Origin: Tritrichomonas musculus
Lineage: Eukaryota > Parabasalia > Tritrichomonadida > Tritrichomonadidae
Length of the DNA stretch: 64,000 nt
Assembly: GCA_039105265.1 (NCBI GenBank)
Contig: JAPFFF010000003.1
Location: 4,960,001 to 5,024,000, forward strand
Direction of reading: 5' to 3'
The translations under genes and the position numbers were made by a program. Positions 50,726-60,800 of this stretch are shown here, one piece after another; positions within the stretch are counted from its first letter, which is position 1; the number at the start of each line of letters is the position of its first letter. Below the pieces are notes generated by a model, which was not told where the DNA came from, did not search any database, and was given only the letters and a program-made list of their open reading frames with translations.

Positions 50726-51979
50726 ATGAATGTTTTATCTCAGCCTGAGTCAGTTATTGATTTGCTTAACAAAACAGGCAGAAGTGAAATAGCTAAATGT
50801 TATGAAGAATTAGTTAATGACTCACCTAAAACAAATGAAATTCCCAAATTTTATGTTCCTGACTTTCAGAGCAGTAAAAGAAATTATCAATACTCTTTTT
50901 CAAGTTTGCTCATCAATCTTGCATCAAATCAATCGTTTCACTCTATCTCAAATTCTTATCCATCTTATAAAGACATTCAAAATTTGCATGAAGCCTATGA
51001 AGAAATGCCAAAAAGTTCTCAATTACGAGTTATAAAGTATACTCAGTACAAACAACTTCGTCAAAAATGGCCAGAAATGCTTCAACCAATTTTATCATCA
51101 CGACTATTTATCGAAATTGGAGGACATTCAACCCACACAATTAATGCTGATGAACTTTTCAAAAGGTTAGATATGATACCTTGCTGTGTTGAGCATTTCA
51201 TCCGCTTAAATCAATATGACATGCTAAAAACAGGATCGATTGATGAAAGAAGTTTTACTGATTATGTGACCTACATGTCGAATAGTCTTTCATTTATATC
51301 AGAGCAATCGAAAGTTTATCCTGATTTTCAACAAAGATTTATTGAGTATGTTAGCACTCTCATTTTTACTGTTCTTGATCCAATCCGAACTGGGAAAGTA
51401 TTAATTCATGATTTAATAAGAAATAAATATTACTTAGATTTTGTAATGCTCGAAACATCAGCTGATAATATGGATGATAATCAATTTTCACCAAGTGTTA
51501 CAATGAAATATATAAATGAATTCAATGAAATAGATCATGATGGAGACGGCTTTTTATCAATTGATGATCTTTATTCACTTCCAAATACAAAATTCACTAA
51601 AGCTTTTGTTAATCGAGTATTCGATGTAACAACAACAAATGGAGTGACAAATTTTGGATGGTATATTAGATTTAGATTCATGTGGGATATGCCTGATACA
51701 AAATGGGCTAATCAGATGATGTTTGATATTTTTGATGTTAATGAAGATGGAAAAATTACATTTTTTGAAATAAATTATTTTTATAGAGAAATAAGAAATA
51801 CTTCTGGGTTACAGGTACCACCTCTTGAATCATGGATGAATGAAATGTTTGATCATTATGGAGTTACTAATTCTTGCATAACAAAAAACATGTTTATAAG
51901 TTCTTGCATGGCACATTCTTTAAGGCAGCTTGCTGATGTATTTTTATTCATTAATTCAGAATTTCCAGATGACAAATAA
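50726..51979 (+). CDS. PP2A regulatory subunit B'' (PPP2R3-like)
   Basis: 417 residues from the ATG at 50726. The longer frame starts with TTG, and TTGAAAAAGTTTAA lies 25-35 bases before the ATG. Family features: the helical N-terminal half (FYVPDFQ, then WPEMLQPILSSRLFIEI), an EF-hand EIDHDGDGFLSIDDL (about 268-282) and a second one FDVNEDGKITFFEINYFY (about 336-353), the spacing and ...YF-RE end typical of B'' subunits (human PPP2R3, plant TON2). B'' subunits target protein phosphatase 2A under calcium control; TON2-type members act on microtubule arrays. PPP2R3C or TON2 is the closer type by length. Cytosolic. Confidence 0.85.
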   Translation: MNVLSQPESVIDLLNKTGRSEIAKCYEELVNDSPKTNEIPKFYVPDFQSSKRNYQYSFSSLLINLASNQSFHSISNSYPSYKDIQNLHEAYEEMPKSSQLRVIKYTQYKQLRQKWPEMLQPILSSRLFIEIGGHSTHTINADELFKRLDMIPCCVEHFIRLNQYDMLKTGSIDERSFTDYVTYMSNSLSFISEQSKVYPDFQQRFIEYVSTLIFTVLDPIRTGKVLIHDLIRNKYYLDFVMLETSADNMDDNQFSPSVTMKYINEFNEIDHDGDGFLSIDDLYSLPNTKFTKAFVNRVFDVTTTNGVTNFGWYIRFRFMWDMPDTKWANQMMFDIFDVNEDGKITFFEINYFYREIRNTSGLQVPPLESWMNEMFDHYGVTNSCITKNMFISSCMAHSLRQLADVFLFINSEFPDDK

Positions 51980-52333
51980 TTATAACTTTTTTTTGCTCTT
52001 ATGTTTTTAATTTGTTTGTTTATTTACTAAATAATAATAATAAAATATTGTCACTAGTTTCTGTTAGATTTCTCTTCCCAGAAATTTAAAATGCAAAATT
52101 TAATTTTGTACGTTTAGCATTTTATAAACATAAAAATACTAATTTTTCATTCGCCTCAAAAAAGAAAGCACTTGTCCTAATCATAAATCATTAGCGTTGA
52201 AAACAATCTTTTTAATTTAAGATAGAAAGCAAAATCATTGGTACTCAAAGTATTCATAATTTTATAAAACAAAGTTCGGTAAAAAACAAACAAGGATAGT
52301 CGCCCATAAAAAGATAAAAACAAATTATCAAAA
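51980..52333. other. Intergenic between convergent genes
   Basis: About 350 bases between the PP2A subunit and the serine/asparagine-rich protein. Nothing recognised. Confidence 0.55.
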
Positions 52334-53425
52334 CTACGAATCAAGATTAAAAATAAAATTCAACAAATTTGCTGCATTTTGCGAATGACTTCTATTTCGA
52401 CCATTTTCACGAGTACGGCGGTTTGGCCTATTTATTATGAGATGAAAATGATTACTGGAATTTACTCTTGGCGAAACTGCATTGTTAGACTGATCAAGAT
52501 TTTCAGAATTTTCACGATTCGTTGAAGTCATTTGTTGGCTAATATTACTCTGTGTTGAGCGCGCACTGTTGTTACGACTACTTTGATTTCTTGGGGTGAC
52601 CAATGCTGAATTTGATCTAGAATTTGAGTTAGAAGCAGAAGGTGAATTTATGGCAGAATTTGATGTTGACGTTGATGTTGAAATTTCAATATTATTATTG
52701 CATACCATACTTGAAACAAACGATAAGGCATCGTCGATTTGGTGAATATTTGACTCTTCTTCAAGCGATGCCTGTTGCAATAGATCAAGCGTATTCAGAT
52801 TGGTATTAGAAGGAGGAAAATTATTACTATCTTGTGAAGAGGAAGATATAATTTGGGAATCAGTTGCATTATCTTCAATATTACTTTCTGCATGGTTAGT
52901 CTCCACTTCATTATGCTCAATGATTTCATCTGAATTAAAATCGCCATCTAATGACGAAATTAAATCAGAAAGACTCATTCCTGAATCTTCATCTTCTTCT
53001 TCAAAAGAAGGGTTTTCATTTTCAGATTCAATATCGTTCGCATCATCTATTCTACTCTGTTGATCTTGCTCAATTTGCTCTTCTTCGATATCTTCATCAT
53101 TTTCTGTATCATCGTCGTTATAGAAAGACTGCTCGCTTTCTAAAAACATCTCAATATCTTTTGATGTTATTTTTTGATTTGGTTTTGTCTTGTGACGTTG
53201 AAGACGTGAGCTATTATTTAACTTTTTGATGCATTTTAGCGAGTCTTTAAGATCTTTCATCGACGCAATTTCGTCACGGCCAATTGCAAGTAAATCATTT
53301 ACTGAAGGAATTGGTGGGAGTGATGTAGCGAATGTTTCACCTGATTTATTATATGGTGGAGGTGTTTTACGGCAACCGAAGACATCCGTGCCCCTATTAT
53401 AGAGGGATGGGAGTCTGGAAGTCAT
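52334..53425 (-). CDS. Disordered Ser/Asn-rich acidic protein
   Basis: 363 residues, no family recognised. After a short basic N-terminus (MTSRLPSLYNRGTDVFG with TPPPYN) comes a strongly acidic middle (NDEDIEEEQIEQDQQ, FEEEDEDSG, about 105-170), then long serine/asparagine/threonine tracts (STSTSTSNSAINSPSASNSN, about 255-325) and a short hydrophobic C-terminal helix (AANLLNFIFNLD). It is probably intrinsically disordered. S-P and S-N-S sites suggest phosphorylation. A proline-rich, acidic, Asn-rich layout is common for regulatory proteins in AT-rich genomes but does not identify a role. Confidence 0.65.
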   Translation of the reverse strand: MTSRLPSLYNRGTDVFGCRKTPPPYNKSGETFATSLPPIPSVNDLLAIGRDEIASMKDLKDSLKCIKKLNNSSRLQRHKTKPNQKITSKDIEMFLESEQSFYNDDDTENDEDIEEEQIEQDQQSRIDDANDIESENENPSFEEEDEDSGMSLSDLISSLDGDFNSDEIIEHNEVETNHAESNIEDNATDSQIISSSSQDSNNFPPSNTNLNTLDLLQQASLEEESNIHQIDDALSFVSSMVCNNNIEISTSTSTSNSAINSPSASNSNSRSNSALVTPRNQSSRNNSARSTQSNISQQMTSTNRENSENLDQSNNAVSPRVNSSNHFHLIINRPNRRTRENGRNRSHSQNAANLLNFIFNLDS

Positions 53426-53888
53426 TTATTTAAAATTTCAACTGCTTTTATTTTGACCAATATTTTCAAATAACGATTATTTGTGAAAAAAATTTAGCAA
53501 TGAATTAAATCAAAATATTGCAGTTATAACAAACATTCAATAATATTTTTTATTATTTTCTTTTTGATGTTTTTGTATCAAACAAGAAAAATGAAGAAGC
53601 CTTGTTGATTAATCCAAAGTAGTCATTAAGATTTGCTTTAAATCAATACAATATGCTATTATACTAATGAAATTTACAAATCGAACTTGAATATTAAATC
53701 AGCAATATAAAAATTTACAATGTTCATTATTTAATATAATCTTATTCAATAATTAATATATATTCATAATGAATAAATAGCATAAATATATAATAATAAT
53801 AAAAGATAAGTTAAACAATATTTAATGTTTACCTATATAAAAAAAAAAGATAAGAAAATAAATATAAAAAAAATTATAAAATTCAATT
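53426..53888. other. Intergenic, nothing recognised
   Basis: 460 bases between two tandem minus-strand genes. AT-rich, no repeat or frame of note. Confidence 0.55.
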
Positions 53889-55757
53889 TCATTCGTCCAT
53901 TGTAAGATCGATGATTTCTTCACGCTTATTCCTTTCGTCTTCATCTTTCTTTTGCTCTTGTTCTTTTTTAAGTTGTGAATCCTTCTGTGTTTTGGCCTTA
54001 ATTTGTAAAAATTGCCTCAAAGTCTGAAAAGCTTCAAGTTGCTTTTGATTTGTATCTGTTTGTTCTCCAAGGGTTTTCTTCTGTTCTTTGAGAGCTTTTG
54101 TTTCTTTCTTTAGATTTCTTTGTGCTTTCTGAAAATAGTCTGTATAAGTTTTAATTTCGTTTGAAACAGGATTTGCTGTTTCAGTGGCTTTCTTTTCTTC
54201 ATTTACACGTTTTGTTGATCTTTCTAAGCCCATAGACATTTGCATTACATTATGGAATTTGGATTGGTAGGAAGCAATTTCTTGACGTAATTTCTTCGCC
54301 TCTTCTTCCAGTTCCATTGCTGCTCCTTCATATTCACTAATAGCATTTTGATATCTTTGTTTAGCTTGCAAATACTTTGATTCGATTTCTGCCTTTAATT
54401 TTCTCTGTTCTTGTAATTTTGCTACATAAGGTTTGAGTTCTTCTTGCCTCTGTTGAATATTTCGTTGAATTTCTTTGACAATTTGACTCATTTCTTCGAG
54501 TGTTTTTCCTTTCGTATCATCTAAGTCAGCTTTGGTAGCTGATACTTGTTCAAGTTGAGCTCTAGCTTCTCTAAAGCCTGCAATTCCTCGTTGCTTTTCA
54601 ATTTTAAGAATTTCTTGATGAACATTTTCCGCTTGCTGCTTGACAATTTCCTCGGTTCTTTTCATTACAACTAATTCTTTTCTATAAACGCCTAACTCAT
54701 TTTGATAGCCTTTAAATGTTTCATTTTTTGTTTTAAGGTTTCGAACATAAACGACAAATTCAGACTGAGAAGGAACTTCGATTGCATTTTCTGATTGGCG
54801 CTGTGCAAGGGTTTGCTCAGCTTCTTGACGAGTTTTTTGCAATTGTTCGAGTTGTTGAGTTTTTTGTTCAAGTCTTTTGTTTGATGCAATGACTTGCTGC
54901 TGGCAAAATACTATTGATTTATCATCACCTGCTGATGCTCCAGCAGCTCCTTGGTTTTTAAGTGATTCAAGTTCAGCTCGAAGACTATTGAGTCTTTGTT
55001 CCATGTGATTCCTTGTATTTTTGATGCGATCTGTTGCAACTTGTTGTCTATGGAGGAGGAGTCTTTTTTCATCACTGAGTCGCTGTAATTGCTCTTGAAG
55101 TGTCATCTCACGCTTGTTTTCTTCTCTTAGTTTTGATGTCCATTTGAGTAATTCATCAATATTTTTGGCATTTTGAGTTTTTCGCTTAAAAGCAGCAACA
55201 CGAGTTGCAAGCTTTGCTTTATCTGCTTCAAGATCAGCAATTGTTGCTTTAAGTTCGTCCACGTTTGAATCTCCAAGTTCTTCATATTCTGTATGTACCT
55301 GCTCAAATTGCTCTCTCAGTTCTCTATGCTGCGTTAATAGTTCTGTAACAGTAGGATCAACTTTAATTTCTTCGGGAATAGGAACTTCTTCAGTATATCT
55401 TGCTAAATATGCACGACGTTTCATTTCTTCAAAGTCTCGAAGGAGGAAAAGCATTGCTGGATGAATAAGATCTTTGTCTGCGCGGCCAAGACGAACATCC
55501 CATTCTTCTGGTTCAACAGGAAAATCATATTTTAGAACTCTCAAGAATTCTGATGTACGTTCAACAGTAGCTTCGATTTTTTCTGTTCCAATTTTCTCTG
55601 GTTGAGTATCATCAACTGCGTGAATAACAGATTCAAATAAATCAAGAAGGTCTCTTCCGCTCAGTTCTGAAAACTGAAATAAGGTGAAATTCATGTTAAG
55701 ATTAGTCTTGAGAAGAGAAACAAGTTGTTCTTCTATGTCACGATCAAAATAGTTCAT
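53889..55757 (-). CDS. IFT81: Intraflagellar transport protein IFT81
   Basis: 622 residues from the ATG at 55757 (MNYFDRDIEEQLVSLLK); the longer frame starts with GTG at 55805, and AAAAAGTGAC lies about 45 bases before the ATG. The N-terminal about 125 residues are a calponin-homology-like domain ending HPAMLFLLRDFEEMKRRAYL, matching the human IFT81 HPVLHWLLQR-ELKKRAYLAR region. The rest is coiled coil with conserved blocks: FVVYVRNLKTKNETFKGYQ, LVVMKRTEEIVKQQAENV and KGKTLEEMSQIVKEI, each aligned in order with IFT81. In other organisms the CH domain with IFT74 binds tubulin for flagellar transport (IFT-B core). The IFT74 gene is not here. Marks a flagellated host. Confidence 0.93.
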   Translation of the reverse strand: MNYFDRDIEEQLVSLLKTNLNMNFTLFQFSELSGRDLLDLFESVIHAVDDTQPEKIGTEKIEATVERTSEFLRVLKYDFPVEPEEWDVRLGRADKDLIHPAMLFLLRDFEEMKRRAYLARYTEEVPIPEEIKVDPTVTELLTQHRELREQFEQVHTEYEELGDSNVDELKATIADLEADKAKLATRVAAFKRKTQNAKNIDELLKWTSKLREENKREMTLQEQLQRLSDEKRLLLHRQQVATDRIKNTRNHMEQRLNSLRAELESLKNQGAAGASAGDDKSIVFCQQQVIASNKRLEQKTQQLEQLQKTRQEAEQTLAQRQSENAIEVPSQSEFVVYVRNLKTKNETFKGYQNELGVYRKELVVMKRTEEIVKQQAENVHQEILKIEKQRGIAGFREARAQLEQVSATKADLDDTKGKTLEEMSQIVKEIQRNIQQRQEELKPYVAKLQEQRKLKAEIESKYLQAKQRYQNAISEYEGAAMELEEEAKKLRQEIASYQSKFHNVMQMSMGLERSTKRVNEEKKATETANPVSNEIKTYTDYFQKAQRNLKKETKALKEQKKTLGEQTDTNQKQLEAFQTLRQFLQIKAKTQKDSQLKKEQEQKKDEDERNKREEIIDLTMDE

Positions 55758-56011
55758 ACTCGAAAATTTAAAACTGTATTTAGAATGAAATCTCGTTAAT
55801 GTCACTTTTTCAGATTAACTGTTTTTTAAAAAACTAATGTCATATATAATATTAATTAAAAAGTTTGATTGTCATTTAAATTTTTCAAAAAAAAAAAAAA
55901 AATGAAATAAAATGAATTTTGGGCATAATTTTCCATTATCAAATCCAAATGAGTATATAATTATTAATCAAATCTTTATTTAGGTGGGAAAAAATAATAA
56001 ATTAAATATGG

Positions 56012-57400
56012 TTATGAACCGTTTAGCTTCATAGTAGTATCAAGATGATAAAAGGATAAGTCAGGTAGGGCAAGTTGACGGAATGGAAGAAGCTTTTGAA
56101 CTACAAAATTAACAAAGTCTTCGTTCTGAACTTTTTCAGGACAAAATTCGTTTTTAATTATCTTATTTTGCCCTGTTTGTCGTTTAGCTGGTAAGCCTTC
56201 AATAATGTAAAATGCAAGAAGGATTACATGTGGATTAAGATATTGAGTATTCACCTCATCTCCAAGTACTTCTGGATCATTTGGAAGCTTTGGAAAGTAT
56301 TTCATAATTAATATTGGTATATCATTATCATCAATAAAACTAATGAATTTGAATTCAGGCATTTGTGTAATGAAATCAAGGCAAACTCTGCCAAAATCAG
56401 AAGAAACAACACTTGTGCTTCTAAACATTAATTTATATAATTTCTTGAAGCCACTTCTGTAAAAAGCTGGAAATGCAGCAATAATATCTTTCATATTTGG
56501 GTTATTTATATCCATATCTGGCTCAATATCAAGGGTATCTAAGCCAAGTGACGCATAAAATGCTTTTCCTCTAGCTTTCACATAACGAGAAATTGCGCTT
56601 TTGCTTTCAACTTGCTTAAGAATTGCAGAAGTAACATAAATACCTTCATAAAAAGCAAGTTTATAAACCTTTTGACCAATTAATGTAGCATCTAAAATGT
56701 TTTTCATCATTTCGACTGTGAAGCTATTGACTTGAAACCCAGTTGATTTAATCAAAAGTGAAAAAACATTTATTAAAATAAATGAATCTTTCATAAATTG
56801 TTTGTTATTATTTTTCTGTCCTGCGCGCATAAAATCATAGCATCTCTTAGTCGTAAAATCATAAAATTCAGGCTTTAATCTCAGAATTGTATATATAAGA
56901 GAAGAATATCCAATTCTATCAGGAAATGCTAGCAAAGGGCTTAAAATCCACTTATTTTCGTTAATGAAATCATTATTAGTTGTTATAATAGATCGAAATA
57001 TTTGAACAAAACGAGAATTTGTTACTGAATCTTCTTGGTTGGAATGAACAAATTTTTTTAATTCATCGATAAAACCTGATTCTGGATTTAAAAGTTTCGT
57101 TAATTTTTTTTCTTTGAAGTCTTTATTTGTAAAGATAATGCATAAATTATGACCAATTTTTCGTTCATCACTAAAAAAAGTTCCTTCTTTGTCATCATCT
57201 TGAGGTTTTTCACTTGTAAATATGTGTTTAAGAATTTCGCTGAGTTTTCCGTAATTTTTTTCTTCTTTACCAAATAAATAATCAAGAAGAGCGCCATTAT
57301 TTGCTGATTGAATCATTCCCAAATAATCTTTATGTAATACAACTTCTTCTAAGCTTGGATTACTAGGGAGAATTGTAATCAGTTTTTCTTTATTATTCAT
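56012..57400 (-). CDS. Helical-repeat protein, possibly SAPS-like (PP6 regulatory)
   Basis: 462 residues, all helical. The N-terminal block (SLEEVVLHKDYLGMIQSANN followed by LLDYLF) resembles the start of SAPS-domain proteins, which regulate protein phosphatase 6 (LEELL-DEDLLQECK-QNKKLI-FL), and the next helices (NSRFVQIFRSIITT) match the way that domain continues. The similarity is weak and by eye only; a generic ARM/HEAT protein is an alternative. No transmembrane segment or signal. The start is a clear ATG at 57400. Confidence 0.55.
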   Translation of the reverse strand: MNNKEKLITILPSNPSLEEVVLHKDYLGMIQSANNGALLDYLFGKEEKNYGKLSEILKHIFTSEKPQDDDKEGTFFSDERKIGHNLCIIFTNKDFKEKKLTKLLNPESGFIDELKKFVHSNQEDSVTNSRFVQIFRSIITTNNDFINENKWILSPLLAFPDRIGYSSLIYTILRLKPEFYDFTTKRCYDFMRAGQKNNNKQFMKDSFILINVFSLLIKSTGFQVNSFTVEMMKNILDATLIGQKVYKLAFYEGIYVTSAILKQVESKSAISRYVKARGKAFYASLGLDTLDIEPDMDINNPNMKDIIAAFPAFYRSGFKKLYKLMFRSTSVVSSDFGRVCLDFITQMPEFKFISFIDDNDIPILIMKYFPKLPNDPEVLGDEVNTQYLNPHVILLAFYIIEGLPAKRQTGQNKIIKNEFCPEKVQNEDFVNFVVQKLLPFRQLALPDLSFYHLDTTMKLNGS

Positions 57401-57877
57401 TAAATTTTAATGTCAAAAATTGAAAAACGGAAAAAAACAAAAAAATTATGAAGAATTAATTGAAATCAACATACCTGTATAACATTTATTTTAATGAAGT
57501 ATCTCTTTAATAATGTTTCATAGATTTTTACGATTGTCCACAAAAAAAAAAGCAATCTTCACATAATTAGACTTTTTTTTACCAAATATATTAGGATTTC
57601 TAATATATTTCCTTTTCAAAAGCATGTACGAGCTAGTAAAAACATATAGTTGACGTTAAAACTAAATTTTGATTTTGATTTTTAAACTAATCTTTTTGGA
57701 AAAATTCATTTTTTGGTTCAAAATTCAAATAATATTAGATATAAGTAAAAAGGAAATGATATTAATTAGTTTTACTTTAAATATAAATTCAGAATGTAAA
57801 CAATAAAAATCTAATATGATAAAATTAAATGTACTCATACAAAATATTGAATAATAAAATCTTATCTAAAAAATAAT
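57401..57877. promoter_or_regulatory. Divergent intergenic region before the BEACH gene
   Basis: 477 bases. No copy of the AAAAAGT motif lies close to the BEACH start; the leader just before the ATG is AT-rich (TCTTATCTAAAAAATAAT). No other feature seen. Confidence 0.4.
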
Positions 57878-60800
57878 ATGATATATGATGATCTTTCGAA
57901 TAAAATTAAATCGACTCTCATCTCTTTGAAAAATTTAAGTGAACAAAAGCAAATTGATGCTATTTTTTCAATATATCAAGCGTTTCATGATTTAATTAGT
58001 TTTATTAATGAATCCAATCAACTTTTTCCAAGTGTTTTAGAATCAATTAAAATTTGTATTAGGTCAATACAGAGTTTGATTTATTTTTGTTCGAAGTCAG
58101 AAAGCAATGACAAACTTTCGCCTTTAATTTCTGAATTCATTAGATCAAATGTATTTGCACCAAAATTAAAAAATGAGTTTGCGGCGTTAGCTAATTCTTA
58201 TTTATATTGTAATTTTAGTTGTTCGTCATGCATTCCTCTCTCAGAATTTGTAGAAGATTTTTTCTCAAATCAAATTTTTTGTCCAGTTTTCGAAAAAATC
58301 AGTGGATTAAATTCAATTTTCAATATACTTATTGATGAAAAAAAAACTGTATTATGCCATAAAGTTGTCAATAGTATATGTCCAAACTTAAAGTATTATT
58401 ATTCTGATAACAATGCCAAAGCAAATGAATTTCTTAATAAAAGCATAGAAATTTTACCAATGATTCCATTTGTTAACTCATCAGCAACCTTCAAATTTTT
58501 ATTTAATTTTACATTATCTCATAAACCGCCCGTTATGAATTATTTCATTGTAGAAAAATTTGAATTTATTAACAAATATATTCTTTCTGATAAGGAAGGC
58601 AGTTTATTATTTATCTATTCGATTTTTTTTGATGTAATGAATTATCCAGATCATTCAGAATTTATAAAACCTTTATCAATTCATCTATTGAATTTAATAA
58701 ACAATTCAAATTCATGTCCAGCTGTTAAAAAGAATGCCCTTGCCACCTTAAAAGTATTTTTAGCCAATTTTTCAGATGAACTTCCGATAGACATTAATTT
58801 GATCTATTCAATTTGCTGTCATATAAGCATGGACGATACGCCCTCAATTTTAGTTTTCTTAGATATGATTAAATTTATATCAACACACTTTAATACAAAT
58901 AAAATATTGTTAATCTCAGCAATTCATCCTTTTGTCACCAAAGAAAATGCTTTGAATACAAATTTAACGGACGCTTTTGAAATCATTCAATATTTGAATG
59001 AAGACTTTGATAAATGCGCATCGTCGTTCATTGTGCCACTTATTAAAGATGATTCTCCTGAAGAATTAAAGGAAATGTTCATTAAATATCCAATCTTTTT
59101 GAATATTTTTCATTCAACTCTTCATGATCCTCCTTTCAAATTTAACGACGTTCTCGCGTTCCGTCTTTTCATGGAATCTGAGATTTACAAAGAAAAATAT
59201 GACGGATTTTGTAGATCTTTGAATTCAATGTTGAAGAAGGAATCTTTCTTCCCTTTCATTTTAACAAAAGTGGCTGATTTACATAAAAATAATCTTCAAA
59301 TTGTTTTTGATTTTGCTGGAAAAATGTGTCGAAAAGACGTTAAATTAAAACGGAATTGGCTTGATAATGACATCCTTAAAATTGTCAATGATTATGCAGC
59401 AAACGGAACTGTTGATCCGTTGGTATACTTTGACTTCATCGCTTCTCTGGTGCCGATTAGATTTAATTCAATTTTTGATAAAATAATTTTCGATTTTCTT
59501 GAAAGTCAGAATTATTTCAATCAAACCGAAGAAGCCATTCAAAAACTCGCATTTGGAAGACTTCAATCAGAAGGTTTTGATAATTCATTCCTCGTTCTTC
59601 CTTCCATTCTGTACAAGTGTGGCACTTTTTCAATTGAATCGCCATCAGATTTGTTTCTCTCTTCAAAATATTCAATTGATATTTGGTTAGATAAAACTGG
59701 GAAAGAAATTGAAGAGTTTCCGTCTATTGATCGAATATCAAGACGATACATGTTACATCACCATTTCGACCGTTTATTTCATGTTTTGATAAATGAATTA
59801 AATTTTGAGAACTTTTTGAATTATATGCCAACTGAATTTGATTCAATTCCTATTGTTGAATTTAATAAGAATGTTAAAGATACATTTTTCTCACTTGCTT
59901 TACGAGGTCAATATCAAAGCAGTGACACTTTTTCGTTTACAATATCATTTTGGCTTTATTTCAGTGAAAAATTTGAATTAGAAAACCAAATTTTCACTCT
60001 TTCTGATTTTTCTTTAATTATCAAGAACAAGAATTCATTTGTTGTCAGACTTTTGAATGGCAAATATGAAGACCAAATCATAGGTGAATTTGAAGAGAAA
60101 ACATGGATCAACTTCATCATCTGTTATTCAACGAATAACGGTTTGAATTTGAATTTAAATAATTATAGCAATGAGCTTTCAATTTACATAAATTCTAGAT
60201 TGAAATACAACATGAAAAACTTGACAATTCCGAATGGAATCACTTTTGGTTCATACAATGAGAATAGTGTAAATTGGTACATTGGCGGATACATTCGAAT
60301 CATCAATGACTCGATCAGTCAATCAATGATCACCAACATTTATAACTTGGGTGTTTTTCAGCCACCTTTACATTTGAAGAATGAAAGACCGTTAATTTTA
60401 GTAACGGATATTAATCCACCAATTGATTCAAATATAAGATTAGCACCTTCTTCATCTTTGCTGAAATATATGTCAAATTCATTTGGTAATTCTCACGGTG
60501 TTTGTTGTCGGATATTGAAATTGATTTCTCAATCAAATGAAAAAAATAATTTGATTGCTAAAAAGTTGATTTATTCAATGATTTTAAATCAATCTTTGTA
60601 TAGAAGTTATAAAAATCTATCGGCATTTGTATTGAATTTATCTGTTCTGGCAAATTTAAAAAATAATTTATTCGATTCACCTGAGATTTTCGATTTGATT
60701 AACAAATGTTTCGTTAAAGTTAAATATGTCAATTGGGAATCATTTTTCACTTTTTATCTTGATTTGAATTTCTTTGAAAAAGAATTCATTTTGGAAAAAA

